Below, in pieces: positions 8,640-18,128 of a stretch of 40,265 bases of DNA. This stretch comes from Gammaproteobacteria bacterium (GTDB taxonomy: Bacteria > Pseudomonadota > Gammaproteobacteria > GRL18): positions 1 to 40,265 of the forward strand of contig JALUZF010000052.1 of assembly GCA_027012135.1 (NCBI GenBank). Reading direction: 5' to 3'. The notes under the pieces were generated by a model. The model saw only the letters and a list, made by a program, of their open reading frames with translations, ran no database searches and was not told the DNA's origin. Each line of letters starts with the position of its first letter. Within the stretch, counting starts at the first letter, position 1. The position numbers were made by a program, and so were the translations under genes.

Positions 8640-9479
8640 TTATTTTAGGAAGATATTATCCATCCGATCCCATTTAAAATCATCCAGCAGTTTTTTGAGC
8701 CTGAACTCTGTTTTATCCAGGTTTAGATAATGACGGAAACGGGACTTAAAGCTGGCTGATCCCTGCCTGGGTTGTTGTGGATCGATTTCCCATGGGTGAA
8801 AATAGAAAATGGAGGGTTGTTTTTCCTGTTTATTACCACGCTGAATGATCCAGCGTGATAAGGGATAGGGATAAAGACGGAAAAAACCACCGCCGCCGGC
8901 AGGAAAATTTTTTCTGCCTATCCGGGTAGTAGTAATAGGTATTTCCAGTAGTCCGTTTGCACAGCGGTAGGCAAACCTGGGGGCATCCGGAATGCCGTAC
9001 AGGTCATGTTTAACCGGATAAACACTGGAACTGTATTGATGCCCGGTTTCTTTTAATTCATCGTGTACCCACAGGTTGGATTTGTTTATGGAATAACTGG
9101 GTGCTCTATAGCCTTTTATTTCTGTTCCGGAAATATCTTCCAGAATTTTTTTGGCTTTTATAACGTCTGTTTTAAATTCAGAGCGACTCTGCTCTGTGGC
9201 TTTTTTGTGGGCATAGCCATGGCTGGCCAGCTCATGGCCTTCATTAACAATTCGTTTTACAATTTCAGGATACCGTTCTGCTACCCAGCCAAGTACAAAG
9301 AAGGTCGCTTTTATATTTTTCTGAGCAAAGATATCCAGAATTTTACTGGTATTATCCTGTACCCTATGTGGCAGAGCGTCCCAGTTGTTTCTATCTATAA
9401 TTTTATCAAAGGCGGCAACCTGAAAGTAGTCTTCTACATCTACCGACATGGCATTGGTGATAATATCGGGAGAGCTCAT
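8640..9479 (-). CDS. Polysaccharide deacetylase (NodB domain + DUF3473), XrtA-associated
   Basis: A 279-residue carbohydrate esterase family 4 protein that should remove N-acetyl groups from the growing or finished polysaccharide. NodB motifs are visible: MSVDVEDYFQV near residue 12 (metal/catalytic Asp), HELASHGYAHKKA around residue 82 (metal-binding His pair), and KGYRAPSYSI around residue 122. The C-terminus carries the DUF3473 extension with YFHPWEIDP, typical of the exosortase-linked subfamily (TIGR03006-like). No signal peptide is seen, so it is probably cytoplasmic or exported by another route. Start ATG 9479 lies 2 bases after the wecB stop. Confidence 0.93.
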   Translation of the reverse strand: MSSPDIITNAMSVDVEDYFQVAAFDKIIDRNNWDALPHRVQDNTSKILDIFAQKNIKATFFVLGWVAERYPEIVKRIVNEGHELASHGYAHKKATEQSRSEFKTDVIKAKKILEDISGTEIKGYRAPSYSINKSNLWVHDELKETGHQYSSSVYPVKHDLYGIPDAPRFAYRCANGLLEIPITTTRIGRKNFPAGGGGFFRLYPYPLSRWIIQRGNKQEKQPSIFYFHPWEIDPQQPRQGSASFKSRFRHYLNLDKTEFRLKKLLDDFKWDRMDNIFLK

Positions 9480-9481
9480 TA

Positions 9482-10597
9482 TTACTTATCTAACCAGGCC
9501 ATGAGGTCTGTTACAATTCTGTCGGCTGCGTGACCATCCCATAATTCGGGTTGCTTGCCGGCTTTTCCGCCTGTTTTTATTACTTCTTCGAAGGTTGAAT
9601 AAATGAGATCCGGATCGGTGCCAACTATGGTATTGGTTCCCTGCTCTACAGTAATAGGACGTTCGGTATTTTCGCGTAGGGTTATACAGGGTACACCCAG
9701 TGCCGTAGTTTCTTCCTGAATGCCGCCCGAATCGGTCATAACTACTTTAGCATTTTTCATTAAACCAACTAACTGCATATAGCCTAACGGCGGCAGAGTA
9801 TGTATATTTTTATCCTGGATATAGTATCCAAGACCAAATTCTTCAATTTTATTTTGTGTTCTGGGGTGTACTGGAAACACGACGGGAATTGTCCGGCTGG
9901 TCTTCTGTATGGTTTTAAGCAGTGTTTCGAGTATACTTTTATTATCAACATTAGAAGGGCGATGCATAGTGACCAGGGAATATTGTTTAGCCTGCAGGTC
10001 TGCATTGATATGATATTCCTTTAAAGTTTCCAGAAAAGGCGTTGCTTTTTCTGCATTCTTTTTTAATGTATCAATCATAACATTGCCTGCAAAGCAGACC
10101 CGTTCACCAGGAACACCTTCTTTTGCCAGGTTCTGTTCGGCCAGCTTTTCAGTAGTGTATAAACGCTCCGATATCTGGTCAGTCAATACCCGGTTTATTT
10201 CTTCGGGCATTTTACGATCATAACTACGCAGACCGGCTTCAATATGTATGACTGGAATGTCTTTTTTAACAGCAACCAGGGCACAGGATATGGTTGAGTT
10301 AACATCTCCAACTACCACTATGGCATCTGGTTGTTCTTTGTCCAGTACCGGTTCAAAGCCCAGCATAATTTCAGCTGTTTGTTCCGCATGTGTTCCAGAC
10401 CCCACCCCTAGATCAATATCCGGCTCTGGTATACCCAACTGTTCAAAAAACCGTGTTTTCATATTGGTATCATAGTGCTGGCCAGTATGTAACAACAATA
10501 CATTTATATCCGAATTAAGTCGTTTAAAAGCGTCCATAACTGGTGCTATTTTCATAAAATTCGGGCGTGCGCCAACAACACAGATAATTTTTTTCAT
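9482..10597 (-). CDS. wecB: UDP-N-acetylglucosamine 2-epimerase (non-hydrolysing)
   Basis: A 371-residue enzyme interconverting UDP-GlcNAc and UDP-ManNAc. Visible family motifs are the N-terminal VVGARPNFMKIAPV, LLHTGQHYDTNM, VVGDVNSTISCALVA, HIEAGLRSYDRKMPEEINRVLTDQ, VFPVHPRTQNKI, and TDSGGIQEETTALGVPCITLRENTERP. Length matches the family. It supplies ManNAc-type donor for the polysaccharide built by the surrounding glycosyltransferases. It lies 9 bases after the outer-membrane protein gene and 2 bases before the deacetylase. The symbol reflects the enzyme family; this copy is dedicated to the exopolysaccharide rather than to enterobacterial common antigen. Confidence 0.95.
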   Translation of the reverse strand: MKKIICVVGARPNFMKIAPVMDAFKRLNSDINVLLLHTGQHYDTNMKTRFFEQLGIPEPDIDLGVGSGTHAEQTAEIMLGFEPVLDKEQPDAIVVVGDVNSTISCALVAVKKDIPVIHIEAGLRSYDRKMPEEINRVLTDQISERLYTTEKLAEQNLAKEGVPGERVCFAGNVMIDTLKKNAEKATPFLETLKEYHINADLQAKQYSLVTMHRPSNVDNKSILETLLKTIQKTSRTIPVVFPVHPRTQNKIEEFGLGYYIQDKNIHTLPPLGYMQLVGLMKNAKVVMTDSGGIQEETTALGVPCITLRENTERPITVEQGTNTIVGTDPDLIYSTFEEVIKTGGKAGKQPELWDGHAADRIVTDLMAWLDK

Positions 10598-10606
10598 AAA
10601 TTGTTT

Positions 10607-12037
10607 TTAAAAGCTCTTAGTGAGTGTAGCTGATATACGGTTTTCGGTATATTCGCTGGTGCGTAGATCGGCACTATTTGTACGATAGGTATAATTAATA
10701 CTTCCAGAAAGTTCAGGATTTAAACTTCTTGTAAATGAAAGTGAAAAGTCTTTTCTATTCTGTTTATTGTTAGTTTGATTTTGACGATCATCAAGTTGTG
10801 TCCATGACACTCTGCTTGTTAGACTCGATCTACCACTAACATTGATATTCCAGGATAAATTTAATCCTTGATTAAGATTATCTTTTTTATCTTCATCCTT
10901 ATAATATATTGCTTCTGCAAATCCCCCCAGTGTAATAGTTGATTTACTAAAACGATAGGAAGAACTGCCTGTCAACCTGCGTGTTAAACGTAAATTGGCA
11001 TCATAAGTGGATAAAGGCACGTTGACATTTGCCACATTACCTGGATTTAAATTAGCATTATTAATCGCCTGACTATCCTGGATAATTTGTCCTCTACTAT
11101 TGGTTATACTATCGCTGTAATTAACCTGCCAGGTCAACCTTTTACTTCGATGATTAAAATCCAGTGATGCCGTTCGACCAAATGCGCGTTCACCCCAACT
11201 GGCATCCAGTGATGTTCGCTGGCTTGGCCGCCAGTTACCACCTACCGTCCAGCCAAAACCGTCACTGACGGTCCGATCATAATCCTCATAACCTAAACGC
11301 ACTCTTAAATCAAGACGACGGGAATAATGGTAGCCTAAGGTTACATAGGATGCTTCAGATGTGGTATCTCTGGCATTTAATGAACTTCCACTGCTCTGAT
11401 ATGAAGTCTCACTATAACGAGAATTCAAATCCCAGAAATACTGATTAAACTTCGTCCCACTGGAAACCGTTAAATTTACATTCTGTCCTGTACTGTCAGA
11501 ATTTCCGCCCCCACTAAACTTCACCTCGTTATAGCCATAGCTCAATACAGAGCTGGCATAATTCCCCCATTTTTTCTTCCAGCTTGGGGTCAGGCCATAA
11601 GTATAGGTTTCTGTGGTATTATTAGAACCACTTACCAGATCGGATGATGCATTCTTATTTTGATCAAGCAGCACTTGCCGTACATTGGCAAAGCCATCCA
11701 GAAAGATAGATTGTTTTACAATTTCAGCATTAGCGCTGGATGATAAATTATGATAAATATCATCATTTCCACTATCTTTATTATATGTTAAACCACTCAT
11801 AGTATAGTTTACTTGTGTTCGGACTCGACTCCCTTTTGTACTTAACCCGATACTGGGTGATATTCTTCCCACCAGGTTGCTTTTCTCATTAGTGTAATCC
11901 AGATTTACATTATCAGTATAGTACATGCTACCGGATACACTGGCATTTAATTTAACATTATTAAATGCCTGAATATTTCCAGCCAGCAGAATTAGTAAAC
12001 CAGTAAATATAGATTTTTTATTAATAGTAATACCCAT
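10607..12037 (-). CDS. Exosortase-associated outer-membrane beta-barrel protein (TIGR03016-like)
   Basis: About 476 residues. I choose ATG 12037, preceded by AAGTGG at good ribosome-binding distance, over an upstream GTG that lies inside that signal. This gives a signal peptide (MGITINKKSIFTGLLILLAGNIQA). The mature part is a run of alternating hydrophobic/polar strands rich in Ser, Asn, Tyr and Arg and ends in Phe (ATLTKSF), as expected of an outer-membrane barrel. It matches the PEP-CTERM-system-associated outer-membrane protein found next to the tyrosine kinase in these clusters and may form the outer-membrane exit for polysaccharide. It overlaps the kinase gene by 17 bases. Confidence 0.87.
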   Translation of the reverse strand: MGITINKKSIFTGLLILLAGNIQAFNNVKLNASVSGSMYYTDNVNLDYTNEKSNLVGRISPSIGLSTKGSRVRTQVNYTMSGLTYNKDSGNDDIYHNLSSSANAEIVKQSIFLDGFANVRQVLLDQNKNASSDLVSGSNNTTETYTYGLTPSWKKKWGNYASSVLSYGYNEVKFSGGGNSDSTGQNVNLTVSSGTKFNQYFWDLNSRYSETSYQSSGSSLNARDTTSEASYVTLGYHYSRRLDLRVRLGYEDYDRTVSDGFGWTVGGNWRPSQRTSLDASWGERAFGRTASLDFNHRSKRLTWQVNYSDSITNSRGQIIQDSQAINNANLNPGNVANVNVPLSTYDANLRLTRRLTGSSSYRFSKSTITLGGFAEAIYYKDEDKKDNLNQGLNLSWNINVSGRSSLTSRVSWTQLDDRQNQTNNKQNRKDFSLSFTRSLNPELSGSINYTYRTNSADLRTSEYTENRISATLTKSF

Positions 12038-12878
12038 AATAACCACTTGAATTACTGGTACGAGTTTTATTCATAACAATACCTAAAACACTATTATCAT
12101 CAAACTGGGATAAGGCTTCTTTGACACTTGCCTGGGTTGTTTTATTTTGTTCAATGATAAAAATTATCTGACCTACTTTTCTGGACAGTATATTAGCTTC
12201 ATTAGTACTTAAAACAGGTGGTGAATCAATAATAATAATTCTATCGTTATATCTTTCTGATAATTCATCAAAAAGACTATCCATTAATGAACTGCTGAAT
12301 AATTCACTGGTTAGATGATGTTTTTTCCCTGCAGGTAATAAGGTTAACTTAGGAATATTGGTGGTCAGTAACACATCTGATAAGGAGTCCACATCACCCG
12401 ACAAATATTCCGACAGCCCCGCTTTTTCTTCAATATCAAAAACTTTATTGACCGATGAACGCAATAAATCAGCATCCACCAGCAATACGGTATAATCAAA
12501 TTCCTGTGATATGGCCATAGCCAGATTGATAGCTGTAAACGTTTTACCTTCACCCGGCAGTGAACTGGTCACCTGTAATAAATTGGCCTTTGGAATAGGA
12601 TGTGCGGATTTACCCTTAATATTATTAATAATGGGTTGTTTAATACGCCTGAATTCTTCATTTAAAATGCTTCGTTCTTCACCAGGAATAATAACGCCCT
12701 GATCAGCAAGATGTTCCAGATCAATTGTAATTTTCTGGGACGTTTTATTTTTAGCATGACTGATTAGATCATTATCTGATTCCTGTGATAAATATTCACG
12801 ATTTATTTTTGCCTGCTGACCATTTGTTATGGTTCCAGGCGGAACATTTTTATTTAGTGCTTTTTCAATAATACTCAT
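12021..12878 (-). CDS. XrtA-associated tyrosine autokinase (BY-kinase)
   Basis: A 285-residue cytoplasmic bacterial tyrosine kinase that partners the chain-length determinant to control polymer length and export. The Walker A motif SSLPGEGKTF lies near residue 108, Walker A' VLLVDADLLRSS near 136, and Walker B IIIIDSPPV near 217. The C-terminus ends in a tyrosine cluster (SGYYGYYY), the usual autophosphorylation site. As in many Gram-negative exosortase clusters, the kinase is separate from its membrane activator, encoded immediately upstream with a 31-base gap. Its last codons overlap the outer-membrane protein gene. Confidence 0.94.
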   Translation of the reverse strand: MSIIEKALNKNVPPGTITNGQQAKINREYLSQESDNDLISHAKNKTSQKITIDLEHLADQGVIIPGEERSILNEEFRRIKQPIINNIKGKSAHPIPKANLLQVTSSLPGEGKTFTAINLAMAISQEFDYTVLLVDADLLRSSVNKVFDIEEKAGLSEYLSGDVDSLSDVLLTTNIPKLTLLPAGKKHHLTSELFSSSLMDSLFDELSERYNDRIIIIDSPPVLSTNEANILSRKVGQIIFIIEQNKTTQASVKEALSQFDDNSVLGIVMNKTRTSNSSGYYGYYY

Positions 12879-12909
12879 TATAATGCCATAATATATCGCT
12901 TAAAAAATG

Positions 12910-14475
12910 TTATCTCATGTTATACCAGGTAATTAAAGCACCGTATATAGCTAAAAGTACCAGCAATAAAATGAAAAAAGTGAGCACCATCATCAATCTT
13001 CGATGTCTTTGTGCTGGAGAACTGATAGCAGAAACCACCCCTAAAACAGGATAACTTGTTACGGAAGCAATACTATTAACCGAGTTAAACACGGGCTTTA
13101 TCTGGGACAGTAGAAATGCAAAACCTACTCCCGCACCAAGCCCAACAAGCAGTACAACTGAAGACAAAAAAATACGATTTGGGCCGACAGGTTCATCAAT
13201 AACCCTCGGCTGTTCAATAACACGAAACTGTACACTATCCGTAGTTTGTTCAACACTACGTGAAACCCGCACGGATTCTCTTCTTTGTAATAACTTGTTA
13301 TATTGACTTTTAGTTACATTATAATCCCGATTTAATGCTACCAGTTTTGCATCTATCTCAGGGACAGTATTGACCAGTTTCTTCATTTTTTCGTAACGTT
13401 TTTTATACTCTTCTACTCTTACTTCAAGTTTTTTAACCTGGGCGTTAGCCTGTCCCAGGTTAATTTTTAACTGTTGGTAAACGGGATTTCTGCTGACCTC
13501 TTCATCTACCGTATCTTCTCCCTGATTTTTTTGGGCCTTTTTTGCCTTGTATTCCGCTATTTCCTGATCGCGCTTAGCTTCCAGACGTTTTAAAAGTCGA
13601 CGAGTAGAAATAACATCAGGGTGTTTTTCTGTATAATTGATCAGATAGCTATCGATATCTAATTTTAGTTTCTCAATTCTGCCATCATAGCTGCTGGTTA
13701 CCCCCTTCTTACCGACTGAAGGCATTAAATTGTACGATTCCAGATCATCTTCCAGATCTTCAAGCTCTTCCTCTAATGCGGTTCGGTTTTCAATGGCTTC
13801 TCTTAACTGTAATTCGGTCTGTTTTAATTTTTCCAGGTCAGACTTCATCTTTGAATAATAGCCTTTGCCGGAAGACAACATCTCGTAATTTTGCTGCTTA
13901 AACACTTTTAAGCGCTGTTCTGCCTGTACCAGTCGTTTTTCATATTCCCTTATCTGCTGCTCAATAAATTTTCTGGCCGAAGTGGAGTCATCACGACCTT
14001 CGCCCAGGGTGTTTTCTACAAACACGGTCAGGGTTGCCTGAACAATACGCTGAGCGACTTCCGGATCAGGATCGTTAACAGAAATAGAATAAAGATTGTC
14101 TCTCCCTGTTTTTTTTATCTTGATTTTTCCTTTTAGGGATTTAATGAGATTCTCCATATCCTCATCCGTTTTAGTATAGTGATCCAGGTCGGCAATATTA
14201 ATGATCTTGATAATATTGGGACGAGTTAACAGCGTTTTGACCATCAATCGTATCTGTTGTCCTACATTAGTCTGAATGGCTATACCACGCAACAGCGGTT
14301 TCAATAATGACTGGGTATCTATATATAGTTTGCCGCTTGACTGGTATTGATCTGGCATCTTGTAGATGTAAGCCCAACCAGCCAGACAGATTATCCAGGC
14401 AATAGCCATCGCATACCAGCGCTTATTCCAAATCCCTTTTAGATAGCCCAGTAGCTGCTCTATGATTTCCTGCAC
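12910..14475 (-). CDS. Polysaccharide chain-length determinant (Wzz type), XrtA-associated
   Basis: A 521-residue inner-membrane protein with two membrane segments, at residues 20-36 (WYAMAIAWIICLAGWAYIY) and near 492-510 (LMMVLTFFILLLVLLAIY). Between them is a large periplasmic region that starts with PDQYQSSGKLYIDTQSLL and has a long charged coiled coil (about residues 165-410). A Pro-rich stretch EQPRVIDEPVGPNR precedes a further hydrophobic segment (LSSVVLLVGLGAGVGFAFLL), typical of PCP-2a/Wzz proteins without a fused kinase. It works with the tyrosine kinase (12021..12878) and export lipoprotein (14499..15137) as the inner-membrane half of the export channel. Confidence 0.93.
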   Translation of the reverse strand: MQEIIEQLLGYLKGIWNKRWYAMAIAWIICLAGWAYIYKMPDQYQSSGKLYIDTQSLLKPLLRGIAIQTNVGQQIRLMVKTLLTRPNIIKIINIADLDHYTKTDEDMENLIKSLKGKIKIKKTGRDNLYSISVNDPDPEVAQRIVQATLTVFVENTLGEGRDDSTSARKFIEQQIREYEKRLVQAEQRLKVFKQQNYEMLSSGKGYYSKMKSDLEKLKQTELQLREAIENRTALEEELEDLEDDLESYNLMPSVGKKGVTSSYDGRIEKLKLDIDSYLINYTEKHPDVISTRRLLKRLEAKRDQEIAEYKAKKAQKNQGEDTVDEEVSRNPVYQQLKINLGQANAQVKKLEVRVEEYKKRYEKMKKLVNTVPEIDAKLVALNRDYNVTKSQYNKLLQRRESVRVSRSVEQTTDSVQFRVIEQPRVIDEPVGPNRIFLSSVVLLVGLGAGVGFAFLLSQIKPVFNSVNSIASVTSYPVLGVVSAISSPAQRHRRLMMVLTFFILLLVLLAIYGALITWYNMR

Positions 14476-14498
14476 TTATTTTATTCCTTACTCAACAA

Positions 14499-15137
14499 TT
14501 AGAACCAGGCTTCTGGAATAATCAGAATGTCACCGGGAAGAATATTAACATTGGCTGATAAATCACCATCTTGAATAAGCGACTCAATTCTAACCGTATA
14601 TTGCTCAGTATGATCTTCTATCACACGGGAAAGTATCGCTTTATCGCCATCTGCATAATCAGTTATACCACCAACAGCTATCATAAGGTCTAATAGTGTC
14701 ATATGCTCTTTGTAGGGTAAGGCCTGGGGCTTAGAAGCTTCGCCAATGACTCTAACCTGCTCTCTATAAGGTCCAACAAACCCACCTACAGTTACACTGA
14801 CTATAGGATCTTTTATGTATTCACTTAATACTTTTTCATAGTGACGCGCTATCTGGGTTGGTGTTTTCTCACTCACCTTTAAATCTTCAACCAGGGGAGC
14901 TGTTACATAGCCATCCGGTCTGACAGTTACACTGGTAGAGACCTCCGGATTTCTCCAGACAAAGATATTCAGGCTGTCTCCAGGACCAACAATATATTTA
15001 TACTGCTCATAATCGGTGGTAAAAGGAGCGACAGGCTGGCTCGGTGGTAAAGGAGGATAAACTGGGTTACTACAGCCATTAAGAATAAATACCATAGCAA
15101 CAAGAGCTATAGTGACCAGTTTACTGTTGATTTGCAT
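14499..15137 (-). CDS. Polysaccharide export lipoprotein (Wza/OPX family), XrtA-associated
   Basis: About 212 residues. ATG 15137 is chosen because GGGGAG lies just upstream as a ribosome-binding site; a longer TTG-started frame would overlap it. The signal peptide ends in a lipobox (ILNGC), giving an outer-membrane lipoprotein. The poly_export domain is visible in YKYIVGPGDSLNIFVWRNPEVS and VTVRPDGYVTAPLVEDLKVS, followed by a SLBB-type region (VRVIGEASKPQALPYKEHMTLLDLMIAVGG). It is short compared with E. coli Wza and would need a partner barrel, possibly the protein at 10607..12037. It heads the exopolysaccharide operon. Confidence 0.93.
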   Translation of the reverse strand: MQINSKLVTIALVAMVFILNGCSNPVYPPLPPSQPVAPFTTDYEQYKYIVGPGDSLNIFVWRNPEVSTSVTVRPDGYVTAPLVEDLKVSEKTPTQIARHYEKVLSEYIKDPIVSVTVGGFVGPYREQVRVIGEASKPQALPYKEHMTLLDLMIAVGGITDYADGDKAILSRVIEDHTEQYTVRIESLIQDGDLSANVNILPGDILIIPEAWF

Positions 15138-15186
15138 TTTCCATCTCCCCAAACAAGACGTCAGTAGTGTTTATTAAATTAATTGA

Positions 15187-15192
15187 ATTATA
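15187..15192 (-). promoter_or_regulatory. Likely -10 box of the exopolysaccharide operon promoter
   Basis: On the minus strand 15192-15187 reads TATAAT, 50 bases upstream of the export lipoprotein start. No convincing -35 hexamer is seen at the right distance, so an activator may be needed. No sigma-54 pattern (GG-N10-GC) was found in this gap. Confidence 0.45.
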
Positions 15193-15239
15193 TCGGTAAC
15201 AGCAGAGCTTACATAGTCGTAAAATCCTACATTCCGAAA

Positions 15240-17198
15240 TTAATATCGACCTCGCCAGCCGAAGGTTATCATTGAATTTTCTCTGTAGAATCCGCCCATG
15301 GAACGGTCACTACCATCAAAATAATGTACTGCAGTATATATTTCAAAGGGTTCCCAGCCTAAAAAAGCGATTTCTGGTGATACATAAATGTCTTTCATAT
15401 CCAGTCCCAGACTGAACTTGGTATTAAAACGCCATCTATTATTATAAAACAATGATTCGCTTTCACCCGCCAGTGTCAGACTATTATCACGATCCACTAT
15501 TTTTTCTTTCTCGTCAATATGGGTACCTGATAATTGCAAAATAACTCTGGTATCGGCATCACCAGGGTAAAATTCCACACCGGATGCCCAACGGAATCCG
15601 TCATATTTTTTATATTCCAGATTTTTGGTGGTAGCAGGCATATCTGAAAACCAGGCTCCTTCAAACCGAAGGGTATAATCCTTCCATTGAAATGCCATAT
15701 CACCACCGACTATCCAGTTTCTTGGATGTTCTTCAGAATAGGTATATCCATATGAATACTGATTCGCGATAGCTGCCTGCGGGTTTATAAACAAATCCTG
15801 ACGAAATTTTTCGTTTATCTTATAGGAAGGTGCAGATAAGCGCACCCTCTGCACTGTCAAGGCATAGTCTATGGCATTAATATTGGAACTAAAGCGCAGC
15901 CCCATGCCACCTTCACCATCCACCTTATCATCTACCCTGGCGTTTTGCAGTATAGTTTTTGATATAGGAGTAATTTTGCCACCCAGAATTTCACCTTTAC
16001 GGAAGTTTATGGGATACCAGACATTTTCCTTATCATCCGGCAGTTCTGCTTCTCTGAATTTTGGCAAATAGACAAAGTCCAGCTTGTTTTTGCCTGAAAA
16101 AAGTTCAGCTCTCATAGCCAGTGATGCACGATAAAGATCATCCCAATTCGGTAAAACGCCTCTGGATAAATCCATAGTAACCATATTGTCTGTGGGTGCA
16201 ATAATGTCAACCCGGCCCCAGCGTATAGTTTGTGTGCCGAGAGTAAGCCTTACATTCTCATCACGATATCGAAGATAGTTATCCTCATAATCAAGGTTCA
16301 GGTCATTGATATCAGTACCCCATTTCCCATGTTGCTTATAGGCATCGACACGCGCTGCCAGCTGGACATCCCAGTTATCAGAAATACGCCAGTTTACATG
16401 AGAGGAGACATGAGCATATTCTGCATTTGTCGCATCCGAAGATGAGCGCGAAAATAATTCTTCTTCAAGAATCATTTTATCAATAGCCCAGTCCACATTA
16501 CTGTTTTCCAGGCTATCACCTATTTCTATGTCAAAAGTCACATCTGTAGCATCAGACATCACAATAATCATATCATTATTAGAGATTTCTTCTTCACTGA
16601 TAATTAAAATATCATCTTCTGATTTTGATTTTATGACGGTTTGCGGTACTTGTTCTGCTGGTAGTTGCCGGGTGTTTGAAGATTTAGCAGCTGTTTTTGG
16701 CAACGGCTGAGGAATTTTTGTAATACTGTCGGACTGGGTGGGAACTGGCAGCTGATGCACGGTAACAATATAGCGAGTTAACTTAATGGTATCAGCTTTA
16801 ACCCTGATATTTTTCAGGCCTGAACCACGTAATTTATTGAATATTTCTCCCGCTTTTTTCTTACTTAATAACTGGGCGATAATAATTGAATACCTCTTTT
16901 CAGGACTACCTTTAACTACCTGAATATTTTTGTATCCCATCTGCTCCAGTGCCTGTGCCTGCTTAAAGGCAGCAGACCATTGAGCATAACCTTTAAGATA
17001 TACCACGTAACGCTGATGAGTTTGTATCTGAGTAGTTATATTGGTTCTGTTACCGGAATTTTTTTCCTGTTCTGCAAAATTCAGAGCTTTCGCCTTATTT
17101 GAGAACACACTATAGGGTACGGGTTTATTATTTTCAGCTATTACTCCGATTGGGATTAGAACCAGCAGCCAGATACTCTTTATAAACAGGCGCAACAT
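15240..17198 (-). CDS. Outer-membrane barrel protein with N-terminal SPOR-like region
   Basis: A 652-residue secreted protein with signal peptide (residues 1-21, ending GVIA). Residues about 62-150 look like a SPOR domain: RYVVYLKGYAQWSAAFKQAQALEQMGYKN, then RYSIIIAQLLSKKKAGEIF and YIVTVHQL. A Pro/Ser-rich linker follows (150-195), then an acidic stretch. From about 260 to the end is a beta-barrel resembling DUF1302-type outer-membrane proteins (LTLGTQTIRWGRVDIIAPTD, LDFVYLPKF, and C-terminal MITFGWRGRY with terminal aromatic). It lies 6 bases after the LolA-like gene and so belongs to the MMPL-LolA-barrel operon. I infer an envelope-spanning lipid transport role; the SPOR-like assignment rests on pattern only. 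Confidence 0.75.
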   Translation of the reverse strand: MLRLFIKSIWLLVLIPIGVIAENNKPVPYSVFSNKAKALNFAEQEKNSGNRTNITTQIQTHQRYVVYLKGYAQWSAAFKQAQALEQMGYKNIQVVKGSPEKRYSIIIAQLLSKKKAGEIFNKLRGSGLKNIRVKADTIKLTRYIVTVHQLPVPTQSDSITKIPQPLPKTAAKSSNTRQLPAEQVPQTVIKSKSEDDILIISEEEISNNDMIIVMSDATDVTFDIEIGDSLENSNVDWAIDKMILEEELFSRSSSDATNAEYAHVSSHVNWRISDNWDVQLAARVDAYKQHGKWGTDINDLNLDYEDNYLRYRDENVRLTLGTQTIRWGRVDIIAPTDNMVTMDLSRGVLPNWDDLYRASLAMRAELFSGKNKLDFVYLPKFREAELPDDKENVWYPINFRKGEILGGKITPISKTILQNARVDDKVDGEGGMGLRFSSNINAIDYALTVQRVRLSAPSYKINEKFRQDLFINPQAAIANQYSYGYTYSEEHPRNWIVGGDMAFQWKDYTLRFEGAWFSDMPATTKNLEYKKYDGFRWASGVEFYPGDADTRVILQLSGTHIDEKEKIVDRDNSLTLAGESESLFYNNRWRFNTKFSLGLDMKDIYVSPEIAFLGWEPFEIYTAVHYFDGSDRSMGGFYRENSMITFGWRGRY

Positions 17199-17204
17199 TA
17201 TTAT

Positions 17205-18029
17205 TTACTTCCCTGATAACTGTTTGATAATTACTTTTTCACGTTGAGGATCTTCCAGGTACTTTAATGAAAACATATCTTCAGGGACATTCTGGTCATA
17301 TTTAATTTTATTTATCTGTAAATGAGTTTCATGATGTGTTTTTAAATCACGTACAATACTTTTCATTACGGTCCAATAACCCTGTTTTTTTTCTATCTGT
17401 CTGGCTAATACCCGTTTTACCGGTTCTTTACTACCATTCTGATAACTGTCTACTCTTAGAGCCAGCAAAGTTTCTGGGTGTATCCATAATATTTTCTTAT
17501 CATACACTGAATTTTCCGGATCAACGGGAATACTTTCCAGAACAATGGTTTCCATATTATTGAGTTTTTCTTTTCTTAAAATTCGATGCTTGTCCATATC
17601 CACAGGACGATCTCTAAGGTCCTCATATAAAATATCTGAACCTACAAACCGCCCGCCTCTGCGTTTAGTCGAGATTCTTCGAGACTTATTAATAGCCGGC
17701 AGATATACCCATTGATCGGTTTCTTTGTCGCCTTCATAATCCAGCGTAAGCAAACCTGTATTACTGATATCAGCCGGCTTTTTAAAGCGGATCATCATGT
17801 ATTTATTACCATTACCCAAGTCAAGATTAAAAGTGTACATTTGCCGAATTCTGGGCTTATGGCCTTTTTCCACCAGAACCATTGTGCCAATGGAAATCGA
17901 ATTGTCACCATCGGGCCGGTTATAAACGGCTGTGGCAAGTGCTTCACCGTCCTTAAACTCCTGAGCATAAAGGCTGCCAAAAACCAGTAACAAACATCCG
18001 AGAAGTACTGTTTTATTAAAATAATTCAT
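17205..18029 (-). CDS. Outer-membrane lipoprotein-sorting (LolA-like) protein
   Basis: A 274-residue periplasmic protein with a signal peptide (MNYFNKTVLLGCLLLVFGSLYA). The sequence YMMIRFKKPADISNTGLLTLDYEGDKETDQWVYLPAINKSRRIS, followed by GRFVGSDILYEDL, is characteristic of the LolA-like family annotated as outer membrane lipoprotein-sorting protein, which has a half-barrel fold that binds lipids. The genes for an MMPL transporter and an outer-membrane barrel flank it, a combination seen in many proteobacteria and thought to move a hydrophobic substrate through the periplasm. The Cys at residue 12 is within the hydrophobic core of the signal peptide and is not a good lipobox. Cargo is unknown. 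Confidence 0.85.
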   Translation of the reverse strand: MNYFNKTVLLGCLLLVFGSLYAQEFKDGEALATAVYNRPDGDNSISIGTMVLVEKGHKPRIRQMYTFNLDLGNGNKYMMIRFKKPADISNTGLLTLDYEGDKETDQWVYLPAINKSRRISTKRRGGRFVGSDILYEDLRDRPVDMDKHRILRKEKLNNMETIVLESIPVDPENSVYDKKILWIHPETLLALRVDSYQNGSKEPVKRVLARQIEKKQGYWTVMKSIVRDLKTHHETHLQINKIKYDQNVPEDMFSLKYLEDPQREKVIIKQLSGK

Positions 18030-18128
18030 TATTTACACTCATTAAAATAATCGGTTAATCACTCTATTTAAAGTAAAGTATAGATTTTGCAGCAAAAGAA
18101 CTCAAGCATACCTTAAAAAGCCAAATAT

